Shown here piece by piece: positions 1-8,533 of a DNA stretch of 64,000 nucleotides. Below the pieces are notes generated by a model. That model did no database searches. It had not been told where the DNA came from and saw only the letters and a program-made list of their open reading frames with translations. The stretch is from Paenibacillus sinopodophylli (GTDB lineage: Bacteria > Bacillota > Bacilli > Paenibacillales > Paenibacillaceae), in NCBI RefSeq assembly GCF_005930355.1, contig NZ_VDBO01000001.1, positions 1,840,767 to 1,904,766 of the forward strand, given 5' to 3'. The translations under genes and the position numbers were made by a program. The first letter of the stretch is position 1. Every line of letters begins with the position of its first letter.

Positions 1-668
1 AAGCCAAGATTCACGATTTCAATCGGAAATTTCCGACTTAGAATGTTGGAGTAGGCCATACCCGGCCTAGAGGCACAAGCTCCATGGGTGATGGAGGTTC
101 CATAAATCAGAACCTTCTTGACACTTGCAAAACCAGGAAACGCAGCCACCGATGAAGAAGGATCAAGGCCAATCCAAAGCTCCTTCACCCCTTGATACAG
201 CGGCAGATTAAGCGTGATATCCCGCATTTCCCTTGGCAGGGATTCATAGAGAACGGATTCGTATTCATTTCTTGTATGATCAAAGCGAGTGGTATTGACG
301 TAGCGTTGGTTTCCCGTTGTGCCGAAGTAGCAATCAACGCCACATTGAGCAGTTGCAGGCATTTGGTACATCGTCGCCCTGTCAGCGAGAACGACCCTTA
401 CAGAAAGCTTGGGTGAGTCTGTCTGGAAACGAATTTGCACGCCAGCTGTATAATTCGCAAGTCGATCTACCTCTGAGCGAATGGGATGACTTGGCTCAAG
501 TGGCAATCTCCGATATACCCCGTCTTGCTCAAGCCAAGGCAGCCCCGTTATCCGAAAGGGATCATTGCGAGGCGAATGCCATTTCCAATCACTACCTGTA
601 CCTGTATCCATATCTATTTTCATATTTTGATCGAGCAATTCTTTCTCATTTCCCCTTGATGCATTCAT
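1..668 (-). CDS. SGNH/GDSL-type esterase, C-terminal part outside the window
   Basis: Probable intracellular carbohydrate esterase of the SGNH hydrolase superfamily. About 222 residues are visible. The N-terminal 170 residues look like a beta-sandwich accessory domain, followed by the SGNH block I motif GTSITHGA with the presumed nucleophile serine and then an NLG segment that resembles block II. Blocks III and V (Asn and Asp-His) lie beyond the window edge. The ATG at 668 is chosen because it follows AGGTGAG at good spacing, and no signal peptide is visible. It is the last visible gene of a minus-strand operon (58 bases after the 826-residue protein). It is the same kind of enzyme as the genes at 42528 and 47329. 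Acetyl-ester removal from pectin- or xylan-derived sugars is inferred from the neighbourhood. Confidence 0.82.
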   Translation of the reverse strand, partial: MNASRGNEKELLDQNMKIDMDTGTGSDWKWHSPRNDPFRITGLPWLEQDGVYRRLPLEPSHPIRSEVDRLANYTAGVQIRFQTDSPKLSVRVVLADRATMYQMPATAQCGVDCYFGTTGNQRYVNTTRFDHTRNEYESVLYESLPREMRDITLNLPLYQGVKELWIGLDPSSSVAAFPGFASVKKVLIYGTSITHGACASRPGMAYSNILSRKFPIEIVNLG

Positions 669-726
669 CCATTCTCACCTGCCTTTCATATGACCGATTG
701 TGTCTAGTAACAAGATGATTAGATCC

Positions 727-3207
727 CTACCATGAAATATCAACGTTCCCGCTAATTTGAGTGAGTCGTATACGATTCCCGATTACTTTACCGGTTAAAT
801 CCAAATCTTGTTCGCCGAGCTTCACTTCCACGTTGCCGGCTTGCAGCTGTGCAAGAGGCGGATAAATCGTTAAATCGGCCTCTACCAGATTGTAAACACT
901 GATCGTTCGGAACGTACGGCTGCGCTTCTTCCGTGTTGGAACAGGCTGATTTTCCCTGCATGTGATACGCGATGTCTGCTGTTGCTTAACAAACAAGCGG
1001 CATTCATCATGAAACGTTCGATCAAGTGCATAAGCAGCCGTTCCTGCCCCAATCATAGCGGTCTGTCCGACGATAAGTGGAGCACCATCAGGAAACTGCA
1101 GCTGAAGCCCAACCGACGTATCCTGCTTACAGCCGGTAAGAATAAATGCGTTGTCATTCCTTGTGATGAACAGCAATGCTGATTCAGAGGCTGCATCTTC
1201 CTTCGTCTGGTAGAGAGAATAACCGAATTGTTGCAGGAGATAGCGCACGAAAAGAGAAGAATCCACAAATTCCTGTTCCTGTCGAACCGGCAAATGGGTT
1301 ACACCCGCCGTTTGGAACGGCAGCGAGCCGCGCACCCACCCCGCTTTTCCTCCATTCCATTCAGGCAAAGCTCTAGTTAGTGTAAACACACGCTCTACTC
1401 CTAACTGATTCACACTTGCATGCACGAATGTATTAAGATCAGCCTGGTCTTCCACAACTTCACTTAACCCACCGCCTGAAATATGCGAGTGATGGTACAA
1501 ACTATAATTTCCGTCTCCGCTTAGCTGCTCCTCGTTCTTGATCGTATCTCTTGGCAAGGTAAGGCTAACGGAGAAATCACCTTCAAGCTCATGCTCGTTT
1601 CCGAGATTCAACAGTTTGCGCAGCTCCGGATCTTTGACTCTACCATATAGAATGATTTTGCCTCCGTTGCGGACATACTCGATGATTCGCAGCGCTTTCT
1701 CCCCTTTAATCCAGAAAGCCGCTGTAAATAAGATCGTATCTTGAAGCTTATGGACAGCATCATCATTCATTGCGAAAAAGTCATCCGTACTAACAACCGT
1801 ATTCAGCGGCAAGCCTTGGTTAATCGCATTGCGCACAAACCAATCATGGAAGAACGCGTCGCTCGATTGCTCGTCTGATTCAGCCATGGTTTCATGCAGC
1901 TCTCGAAACGGGTACAACCATGTCACTATCCCCGGCTGGTCAGGTGCATCCTTGAAAGCCTTCTTAATATGAGGGATAACCTCCATCGGGATATCTTCAT
2001 CCAGCTCGCCTTTTTCCGAATCAATAGTTAAGATTTGCACGATACCTGGGCTCTCTAACTCTCCCTCCGTGTTAACCCTGGCGACGGTGAGCGGGCAATA
2101 AATATCATGCGGCTCCCGGTCGTACAAATCCCACCACGGATTTTGCCAGAACCAAGGATCATTCGCATAAAAGCGGAATAGGTAGGTCTGACTCGGAAGC
2201 ATAGCTATACGTGACATGTAGCCTGTGAGCTCCAAGCCGAAATCATAGTTAAGGGCTCCCCAAGGTGAATTTGGCGGCGGAAATTCAACATACTTTCTCT
2301 CATACAGATCCAATAAGGGAATACAGTCTTTGGCTAGGTCCATGCCTGTACCGTAGTTGGTCCCTCTGATTTCTGTTCGATAATTCGGGCACTCTTGCTT
2401 GAATATTTCCCAGAACGACAGCGTCTTGGTCGACAGCTCTTCATACTGAACCAATCCAAGCTGCTTGCCATCGTAATTGGCACCTAAATAAGTCCATGGA
2501 AAGTACGAAAGCGCGAATCCGTTGGAAAACCAAATATAATCAAAACCTAGTGCCGGCAAAAAGCTTGCACACTGCCGCCCCAGAAACTCGCCAAATGGCG
2601 TGCCTTCAGGAATGCCGCCAGGATAAGCTGCATAATCCACATGATCTTCTTTCAGCTTCGACCAGCCGCATACGACCGTGTAATCCGCTTTCAACGAGAT
2701 GAATTGCCCGTTTACTTCAGCAAGGTTGATTTCCGGGTGATCCTTATATTTGAAATCAGAGTAGGCAAATTCAGGTCCAGCGTCGAAGGTCGCTCCTACC
2801 TCCATGCGAATGCCATAACGATCAGTTGCAATTCTTTTGAAAGCGGCGATTATGAATTGCAAATCACCGTAGGTGATTGTTGCAGTTTCGCTGAGATAAG
2901 GCTGGCCGATTCGCGGATCGCTGTCCTCTTTAAGCTGGGCGAAAAATTGCTCATTGGCATATCCGATATAGCGGGCCCATTCAATCTCACGCTGCAAGTC
3001 GCCATCCCAGACTAGAATCTCGCTTCCATCGGCGACCCATAACAGTACAGAACAGCTGTCCGCCATGCCGATCAGAGGAAGCCACTGGCGGATTGCCTCC
3101 GTACATACAGCTTCGATAGCCTCTGGTGCCATACTCTTGAAAGGCTTCAGGCTCATTTCCAGCGAGACTCTTTGCAAGGGGTGCTTTGGTTTTACAATTG
3201 TTGTCAT
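727..3207 (-). CDS. Unrecognised 826-residue protein coupled to a sugar isomerase; possible glycosidase
   Basis: I do not recognise this family. It has no signal peptide and no clear membrane segment, so it is probably cytoplasmic. The first 450 residues are rich in aromatic and acidic residues (for example LVWDGDLQREIEWARYIGYA and DYIWFSNGFALSYFPW), which is the look of a TIM-barrel glycoside hydrolase. A middle part (about 480-600) resembles a glutamine-amidotransferase-like or beta-galactosidase trimerisation domain (a segment like GGKIILYGRV), and the C-terminus looks like a beta-sandwich. Its ATG overlaps the isomerase stop codon in an ATGA arrangement, so translation is probably coupled. 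That coupling suggests it supplies the isomerase with a monosaccharide or acts on the same sugar. The function is inference only. Confidence 0.8.
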   Translation of the reverse strand: MTTIVKPKHPLQRVSLEMSLKPFKSMAPEAIEAVCTEAIRQWLPLIGMADSCSVLLWVADGSEILVWDGDLQREIEWARYIGYANEQFFAQLKEDSDPRIGQPYLSETATITYGDLQFIIAAFKRIATDRYGIRMEVGATFDAGPEFAYSDFKYKDHPEINLAEVNGQFISLKADYTVVCGWSKLKEDHVDYAAYPGGIPEGTPFGEFLGRQCASFLPALGFDYIWFSNGFALSYFPWTYLGANYDGKQLGLVQYEELSTKTLSFWEIFKQECPNYRTEIRGTNYGTGMDLAKDCIPLLDLYERKYVEFPPPNSPWGALNYDFGLELTGYMSRIAMLPSQTYLFRFYANDPWFWQNPWWDLYDREPHDIYCPLTVARVNTEGELESPGIVQILTIDSEKGELDEDIPMEVIPHIKKAFKDAPDQPGIVTWLYPFRELHETMAESDEQSSDAFFHDWFVRNAINQGLPLNTVVSTDDFFAMNDDAVHKLQDTILFTAAFWIKGEKALRIIEYVRNGGKIILYGRVKDPELRKLLNLGNEHELEGDFSVSLTLPRDTIKNEEQLSGDGNYSLYHHSHISGGGLSEVVEDQADLNTFVHASVNQLGVERVFTLTRALPEWNGGKAGWVRGSLPFQTAGVTHLPVRQEQEFVDSSLFVRYLLQQFGYSLYQTKEDAASESALLFITRNDNAFILTGCKQDTSVGLQLQFPDGAPLIVGQTAMIGAGTAAYALDRTFHDECRLFVKQQQTSRITCRENQPVPTRKKRSRTFRTISVYNLVEADLTIYPPLAQLQAGNVEVKLGEQDLDLTGKVIGNRIRLTQISGNVDISW

Positions 3208-4646
3208 ATGATTTCCACCTCAATGCCGAGCACCTTGGCAACATTACGGATCTTGGAACCCACATGCCCCACGCCAAGCGCAAAGTGATGCGTAGGACCT
3301 GCTGAGCACCATTTCTCCACGAATTCTGAAACACTGTAATCAAATTTACAGCGCGTATTCGTATTTCCGGTCTGCGGAATTTCGCCTTTGATCGATTCGC
3401 CTTCCGTCGCGATCATTTTGTATTTGCCGTTAGCCGTTTGTGAAATACTGAGCAACGTAACAGGCCCTGATTTGATGCTGAACTCAACACCAATGCCAGA
3501 TCCACTTTTACCATGGAACAGATCCAATCCGCGAATGATCGGCTGACCGTCGCTGATTTTAATATTATGAGGGCCGTCATGCCCAACTAGCACAATATCG
3601 TCGACGAAGTCACAAGGATGCAGCTCCGCGAATGAACCCCCTGCATCCAGACGATCCATAATTAACATTGCGGCGCATGTCTTCAAATCGGCTTCTCCGG
3701 CAAGCGGAACTCCTTTGCCTGTCAACAGCGAGTTGCCGAGCACCATATTCGACCCAATCCGCTCATACTCATTATTGTCGAGACCCCGGTAATAATAGGC
3801 AAGGCCCGTTAACCCATATTCTACGATCAGCTTATCCAGCCCAACCGCGACCTTAGCTGACCAATCGAGATCCTCTTGCTTGATCGGTCTAGTCACCGGA
3901 TCAATAAAGGGATCGGATATTTTGAAAACGCTATTAATTTCATCCAGCTTATCAGCCATTTCCTTAGCGGTTACACCATTGACTAGCTTGGCCAAATCAC
4001 ACATTTCGAGCATTTGCACATGCGAACCAAAGGAAGCCGTAAACGCTGTCGGATCGGAGTTCATATCATACATACCCTCGTAGGTATGCCCCAGATAGCC
4101 GATTTTTGCATATTTGAATGCTTTTTGCGCATTAGCAACTAAGCACCAATCTTTTAATTCCTTCTTCGCACGTTCATCGTCATAGAGCGTCCCTACAATC
4201 ATCCCCGCCGCAGGTTTTCCCGCTCGCACGAGTACACCGCCTATTTCGGGAAGGGAACAAATATTATCGTTAACTAACTGCATATAAGTCGTCGTATTGC
4301 GATAATCAAGACGCTTTCTTGGCTGTAAGGCCACAAGTACCGTTGGAACAGACAAGTTCAGAATTGGGGTAGCCGCCGTCGAGGACGTCACATAGGTGCT
4401 CAGGAAGCAAAATAGGAAATCAACGTCTTGACTCTTCAAATATGACGATGCAGCGAAAGACTTATCTACACCATCAACAAAACCCGCCGACACCACCTCG
4501 ACGTCTTGCCCCCGAAGCATTTCTTCAAATTCACGGCCGTAGCCCTCAAGCTCCTCTTTCAACCCCGGAAATTGTGCCCAATACGGCTCATGTCCTACTG
4601 TTATTACACCGACACGCGCTTTCACCTTTTCGAATACACTACTCAT
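3204..4646 (-). CDS. L-fucose/L-arabinose isomerase family protein
   Basis: Cytoplasmic aldose-ketose isomerase of the L-arabinose/L-fucose isomerase superfamily, 480 residues, close to the usual AraA length. Visible family features are an N-terminal Rossmann-like part with VDFLFCFLSTYVTSS, a central GHDGPHN stretch and a C-terminal GPTHHFALGVGHVG segment, whose histidine corresponds to the metal-binding His near the end of AraA. Overall divergence from classical AraA means the substrate could be another pentose or deoxyhexose. I start it at the ATG at 4646, since GGGGGATGAAGG lies upstream of it while the more distal ATG (4664) has no ribosome site. It lies 66 bases behind an SGNH esterase gene and overlaps the next gene by 4 bases. 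Confidence 0.85.
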   Translation of the reverse strand: MSSVFEKVKARVGVITVGHEPYWAQFPGLKEELEGYGREFEEMLRGQDVEVVSAGFVDGVDKSFAASSYLKSQDVDFLFCFLSTYVTSSTAATPILNLSVPTVLVALQPRKRLDYRNTTTYMQLVNDNICSLPEIGGVLVRAGKPAAGMIVGTLYDDERAKKELKDWCLVANAQKAFKYAKIGYLGHTYEGMYDMNSDPTAFTASFGSHVQMLEMCDLAKLVNGVTAKEMADKLDEINSVFKISDPFIDPVTRPIKQEDLDWSAKVAVGLDKLIVEYGLTGLAYYYRGLDNNEYERIGSNMVLGNSLLTGKGVPLAGEADLKTCAAMLIMDRLDAGGSFAELHPCDFVDDIVLVGHDGPHNIKISDGQPIIRGLDLFHGKSGSGIGVEFSIKSGPVTLLSISQTANGKYKMIATEGESIKGEIPQTGNTNTRCKFDYSVSEFVEKWCSAGPTHHFALGVGHVGSKIRNVAKVLGIEVEII

Positions 4647-4712
4647 TTCCCCTTCATCCCCCATACTTAGATTTATTGTTTAAGCTGATTTCCTCGGATT
4701 CCGCTAGCGGTT

Positions 4713-5810
4713 CTATCTCACTATTCCGATTAAAGCCAAATGAAAATTCGTTCCTGTGCAGTCCTCCCTATTACCGTGGACGACCTCCAATTCGATATGA
4801 TGCAGCCCTTCCTCCAGCTCATTCGCGATCCAATAGATATGGAACCAGCCTCCGTCTGCGCACCAATTAGGCCGTTCGCGACAAGATGTGATCGCATGAC
4901 CTCCGTCCAGCTTATAGGTGAATTCCGCTGACTTTTTGCCAAAATCGAAGGCCAATGCAAGTCCCCTTCCTGCAAACGAAAAGGATAGCTTCGCGCCAAC
5001 CGCAGAAGTGCTCAGCATGTGATCCACCCAAGGCAAGTGAGCCCTAGCGCGTCTAGTCAGCCATGGTCCTTCCAGCTGAACCTCATCCAAGGAGAGTGTA
5101 TCCGCTTGCCCCCAATGATTAACATTAAGCGGCATTGTGAGCGGTTTATCGATTTCGCCACTTCCCGTATTGAAATCCGTTAGCAAATCCTTTTCCAAGT
5201 AAGCAATGACACACTGCCCATAACTGAGACTGCCTCGATGTTTAGGATGCAGCCCATCTGGCAGCCACTCATCCCAAGTCATGCGGCCCAGTCTCACTTC
5301 CTGCCAAGCATGCAGTCCAGCCCAAACCGTGCTGATGCCATAATGTTCCGCTAACTCTTCGAATTCAGCGATACTGGCAGGAACCTTCCCATGAGACATG
5401 TCCTCGTACATTTTCTGACAGTAGGTATAGACGAATACGAGCTCGCTTCGTCCGTCAGCCAGCAGCTTGCGAATTAATCCCTCTCTCGCTCTCATCCGAT
5501 GTTCAGAAGGTGTCATGTAGTCATTGACGGCAAATTCAATAAAAACCAGATCACATTGGTGGTTGATTAAGTCCCGCTCCGCACGGAATACAGCCAAATC
5601 GCTGCCTGTCGCACCTATCGCAGCGTTCTCCACTTTGATGCGTGCGTGAGGAAACGTTTCTACAAACCAACGCGCGACTGGCTCCGGCCAATTCGGCATT
5701 AAGTTGCCGTCTTCCGTAATAGATCCACCAATGAAACCCAACGTTAATTGTCCCGTTTGCAGCTTGCTCTTAACTTGCGTCAAACGTCCTCGAAGCCGTA
5801 TTGTCTCCAT
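4713..5810 (-). CDS. SGNH/GDSL hydrolase with C-terminal beta-sandwich
   Basis: A 365-residue carbohydrate esterase. Block I is FIGGSITE near residue 27 (nucleophile Ser), followed by NAAIGATGSD (block II Gly), EFAVNDYMTP (block III Asn) and DGLHPKHRG (block V Asp and His), so all catalytic positions are present. The last 140 residues are rich in beta-strand and may bind carbohydrate. The ATG at 5810 is preferred because it follows GGAGATG. It is the first gene of the minus-strand operon running to the window start. It is divergent from the AraC-type regulator at 6102, so the 291-base gap probably holds both promoters. Deacetylation of pectic oligosaccharides is an inference from family and context. 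Confidence 0.87.
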   Translation of the reverse strand: METIRLRGRLTQVKSKLQTGQLTLGFIGGSITEDGNLMPNWPEPVARWFVETFPHARIKVENAAIGATGSDLAVFRAERDLINHQCDLVFIEFAVNDYMTPSEHRMRAREGLIRKLLADGRSELVFVYTYCQKMYEDMSHGKVPASIAEFEELAEHYGISTVWAGLHAWQEVRLGRMTWDEWLPDGLHPKHRGSLSYGQCVIAYLEKDLLTDFNTGSGEIDKPLTMPLNVNHWGQADTLSLDEVQLEGPWLTRRARAHLPWVDHMLSTSAVGAKLSFSFAGRGLALAFDFGKKSAEFTYKLDGGHAITSCRERPNWCADGGWFHIYWIANELEEGLHHIELEVVHGNREDCTGTNFHLALIGIVR

Positions 5811-6036
5811 TATGCATTCATCTCCGCGTGAATTTTCGAGTATGGCGAGCCCACTGGGCAGCAGCCAAATCGTTAGTTTAAACGTAGCTAACACACGCTA
5901 GAATGTATACTTTGAAATACGTCGAAACCTCCAATAATTGTAGCGAGGCGATTGTGTAGACCTCGTTGTGATCGTAATGCTTTTTGTTCAGAAGCTATAC
6001 GATTTGTGTTCATTACTATGAGATTCGCCATTTATA

Positions 6037-6065
6037 TTTACATTTACTTTTATATAAGCTATTCT
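6037..6065 (+). promoter_or_regulatory. Possible sigma-A promoter of the AraC regulator
   Basis: TTTACA (6037-6042) and TATTCT (6060-6065) are separated by 17 bases in an AT-rich stretch, about 36 bases before the chosen start codon at 6102. The -35 box matches the consensus at five of six positions and the -10 box at four of six. No operator is evident. Confidence 0.35.
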
Positions 6066-6101
6066 CACTTCTACAAGGCATGGAAGGGGCAAAGATCATT
6101 C

Positions 6102-8474
6102 ATGAAACTAACTACCTTATTTGACTCTAAAAGCTTTCTTTTAAAAATCGTCTTGTGGATCAGCGCATCCGTACTTTGCATTGTTGGGATTCTATCTGTC
6201 ATCATTTATTTGAATGCGCAAAACTTAATGATCAAGAAGGAATCGGACAATAGTAAAAAACTACTGCTTCAGGTCAAATACAATACGAACATTATGAACG
6301 AAACAATGAGCCGGCTCACGCAGTCCCTCTATATAAACAACGACATTACTTCCATTATGTACGCGGAGGAGGAGAATATCGTTGACGTCATCACACGCAT
6401 GAACAATGTCGTCAACTCACTAACCTCCTCTTATCCCTACATTCACTCGATCAGTGTGTATAATCGGAACCTTGATCAATTTTACAATGCAGGTTCTCCC
6501 ATTTTCTTCGATGATCCATTATTGCTAGCTTTATTCGATTCCAATCAGCTGCTGCCGAAACTAAAACCCATCTTTCGCGATATCCGCAAGGTCGTAAATG
6601 AAACGACCAAAAGTGAACCGGTCCTTTCCTATTTTATGTATGAAACGTCCATGACCACAGAGAAGCCGGACGGCGCTCTCGTTATCAATGTCAAACCAGA
6701 ATGGCTGCTAGGCAACATTAAACAAATTAATATGATTGATCGGCAACAAGGAAATAATATATATCTGCTGGATCAGCAGGGTGACTATATCGATGTGGAT
6801 GAAAGCCAAGAAAATACAGCTAAATTAACGTGGTTGAAAAACGAAGTTGAGAATCACACCAAAAATGCTTCTTCTTTAGAAACTGAAAGCTCGTTCAAAA
6901 GTAAGTACATGGACACGCCGTATTTAGTAACCTACCTTTATCTCGATAGTATTAACATGACGTTATTAAAGATTCAACCGACCTTGGAAGTGTATGGTTA
7001 TATTCAAGGCTTTAAGACGAGTATTATTTTTATCACACTTATTTTCCTTGTGATGGCTATCGTCATTTCCGTCAGCATCTCTCGTAAAATCTATAGTCCT
7101 ATTGGCAATTTAGTGCAAACCATATCATCTGGACGCCTCCATACCTTCGAACAAAGAGGGAAAGGCGATGAAATATCCTATTTGGATTATGTTTATAAAC
7201 AATCCATGGAGAAGTTAAACCTTTATGACCAACAAATTTACCAATACGGAGATGTGATGAAGCACTACTGGTTAAAACGTATACTGACCGAACATTTGAA
7301 ATTGGATAACGCTGAGCTGGAAAGTATCTTTCTTGAAATGAAAATAAGCTTACCCTTAGATCAGTCCTATGCCGTTCTTCTTTTGAAAATAGACAACTAT
7401 AAAGATTTCCAGAGAAGCTTTTCTTCCAAAGATAAGGAAACGATCCGCTACGCTATGATTAACATTACATCGGAATGGATCTCAAGAGCTTATATTAATG
7501 AAGGACTTGATTTGAAGGATGATCACGTTGTTCTCATCCTAAGTATTCCTAAAGAGCATGAGTGCTTTGAAAGCGACTTGACATCATTCATTCAAGAGGC
7601 ACAACAATTTGTTCAACAGTTTTATAAAATTACGTTTACTGCGTCAATCAGTCCGATAGCGAATACGATTGACTCGTTACATACCCTCTATAATAGAGCA
7701 CTTGATCAAACCGTATACCGCTTTATCTATGGCCATCATGCTATTCTGGATACCGAGAGATTACTCCTTAATGAAAATAATCAAAAAACAGGATATGCAA
7801 AAAATCTTGAAGCCCATTTACAGGAAGCTCTTCGTAAACGCAGCTTAGATGAGATTGAGGACGCGATGAGACGGCTGTTCGACGATATTAGAGAGCTCAA
7901 CTACTATAATGCGCTTGCCTCAACTTTCCGGCTATTGGAAGCGACCAAGAAGACGCTCGAATCCAGTCCAGATGCGGCAACGCCCTCTCTTCTTATTGAT
8001 CTATCCAGCTTTTCACTTCAACTCATGGAGAAAGAGACATTGAACAGTATCCACGAAACGATTTTTGGCGCGATTAAAGAATCCTTGCATACGAAGTCAG
8101 AAGGTACAACCACTAAAGTAAATCATTACGTTGTAGAAACGGTAGCTGAGTATATCGAGACTCATTTCCAAGATCCGTCTCTTTGTTTAGCGTCCATTGC
8201 ATCGATTATGAAAATATCCCAAAGACGTCTAGCTAATCTCTTTAAAGATGCTATGCATGTATCCGTTGCAGACTATATCAATGAAACAAGGCTGGCCAAA
8301 GCAGCCGAATACCTATCCGAGAATGAAAGTAGCGTACGTGAAATTGTGGAGAAAATAGGCGTATTAAACGAAACCTATTTCTTTAGCTTATTTAAAAAAC
8401 ATTTTGGCATGACCCCTAAAGAATATGCGTTAAAAAACAATGTCAAACAGTTGAAAATCCCAAAAAATGAATGA
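6102..8474 (+). CDS. Membrane-bound AraC-family transcriptional regulator
   Basis: One-component sensor-regulator of 790 residues. A membrane helix near residues 12-37 is followed by a long extracytoplasmic sensor region (about 40-300), a second helix (about 303-325), a HAMP-like stretch (SISRKIYSPIGNLVQ), a cytoplasmic linker and a C-terminal AraC double helix-turn-helix from about residue 673. That end carries the usual DYINETRLAKAAEYL and FGMTPKEY signatures. It has no receiver domain. The ATG at 6102 is chosen because the following residues are a normal positively charged lead into the first helix. It is divergent from the isomerase/esterase operon and precedes the GH3-like gene by 59 bases, so it probably regulates both. 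The ligand is unknown. Confidence 0.9.
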   Translation: MKLTTLFDSKSFLLKIVLWISASVLCIVGILSVIIYLNAQNLMIKKESDNSKKLLLQVKYNTNIMNETMSRLTQSLYINNDITSIMYAEEENIVDVITRMNNVVNSLTSSYPYIHSISVYNRNLDQFYNAGSPIFFDDPLLLALFDSNQLLPKLKPIFRDIRKVVNETTKSEPVLSYFMYETSMTTEKPDGALVINVKPEWLLGNIKQINMIDRQQGNNIYLLDQQGDYIDVDESQENTAKLTWLKNEVENHTKNASSLETESSFKSKYMDTPYLVTYLYLDSINMTLLKIQPTLEVYGYIQGFKTSIIFITLIFLVMAIVISVSISRKIYSPIGNLVQTISSGRLHTFEQRGKGDEISYLDYVYKQSMEKLNLYDQQIYQYGDVMKHYWLKRILTEHLKLDNAELESIFLEMKISLPLDQSYAVLLLKIDNYKDFQRSFSSKDKETIRYAMINITSEWISRAYINEGLDLKDDHVVLILSIPKEHECFESDLTSFIQEAQQFVQQFYKITFTASISPIANTIDSLHTLYNRALDQTVYRFIYGHHAILDTERLLLNENNQKTGYAKNLEAHLQEALRKRSLDEIEDAMRRLFDDIRELNYYNALASTFRLLEATKKTLESSPDAATPSLLIDLSSFSLQLMEKETLNSIHETIFGAIKESLHTKSEGTTTKVNHYVVETVAEYIETHFQDPSLCLASIASIMKISQRRLANLFKDAMHVSVADYINETRLAKAAEYLSENESSVREIVEKIGVLNETYFFSLFKKHFGMTPKEYALKNNVKQLKIPKNE

Positions 8475-8533
8475 GAATTCTAGTTATCCATCTATCAATG
8501 CTAGAAGTCTCAACAAACAAAGGAGACCTGTCG

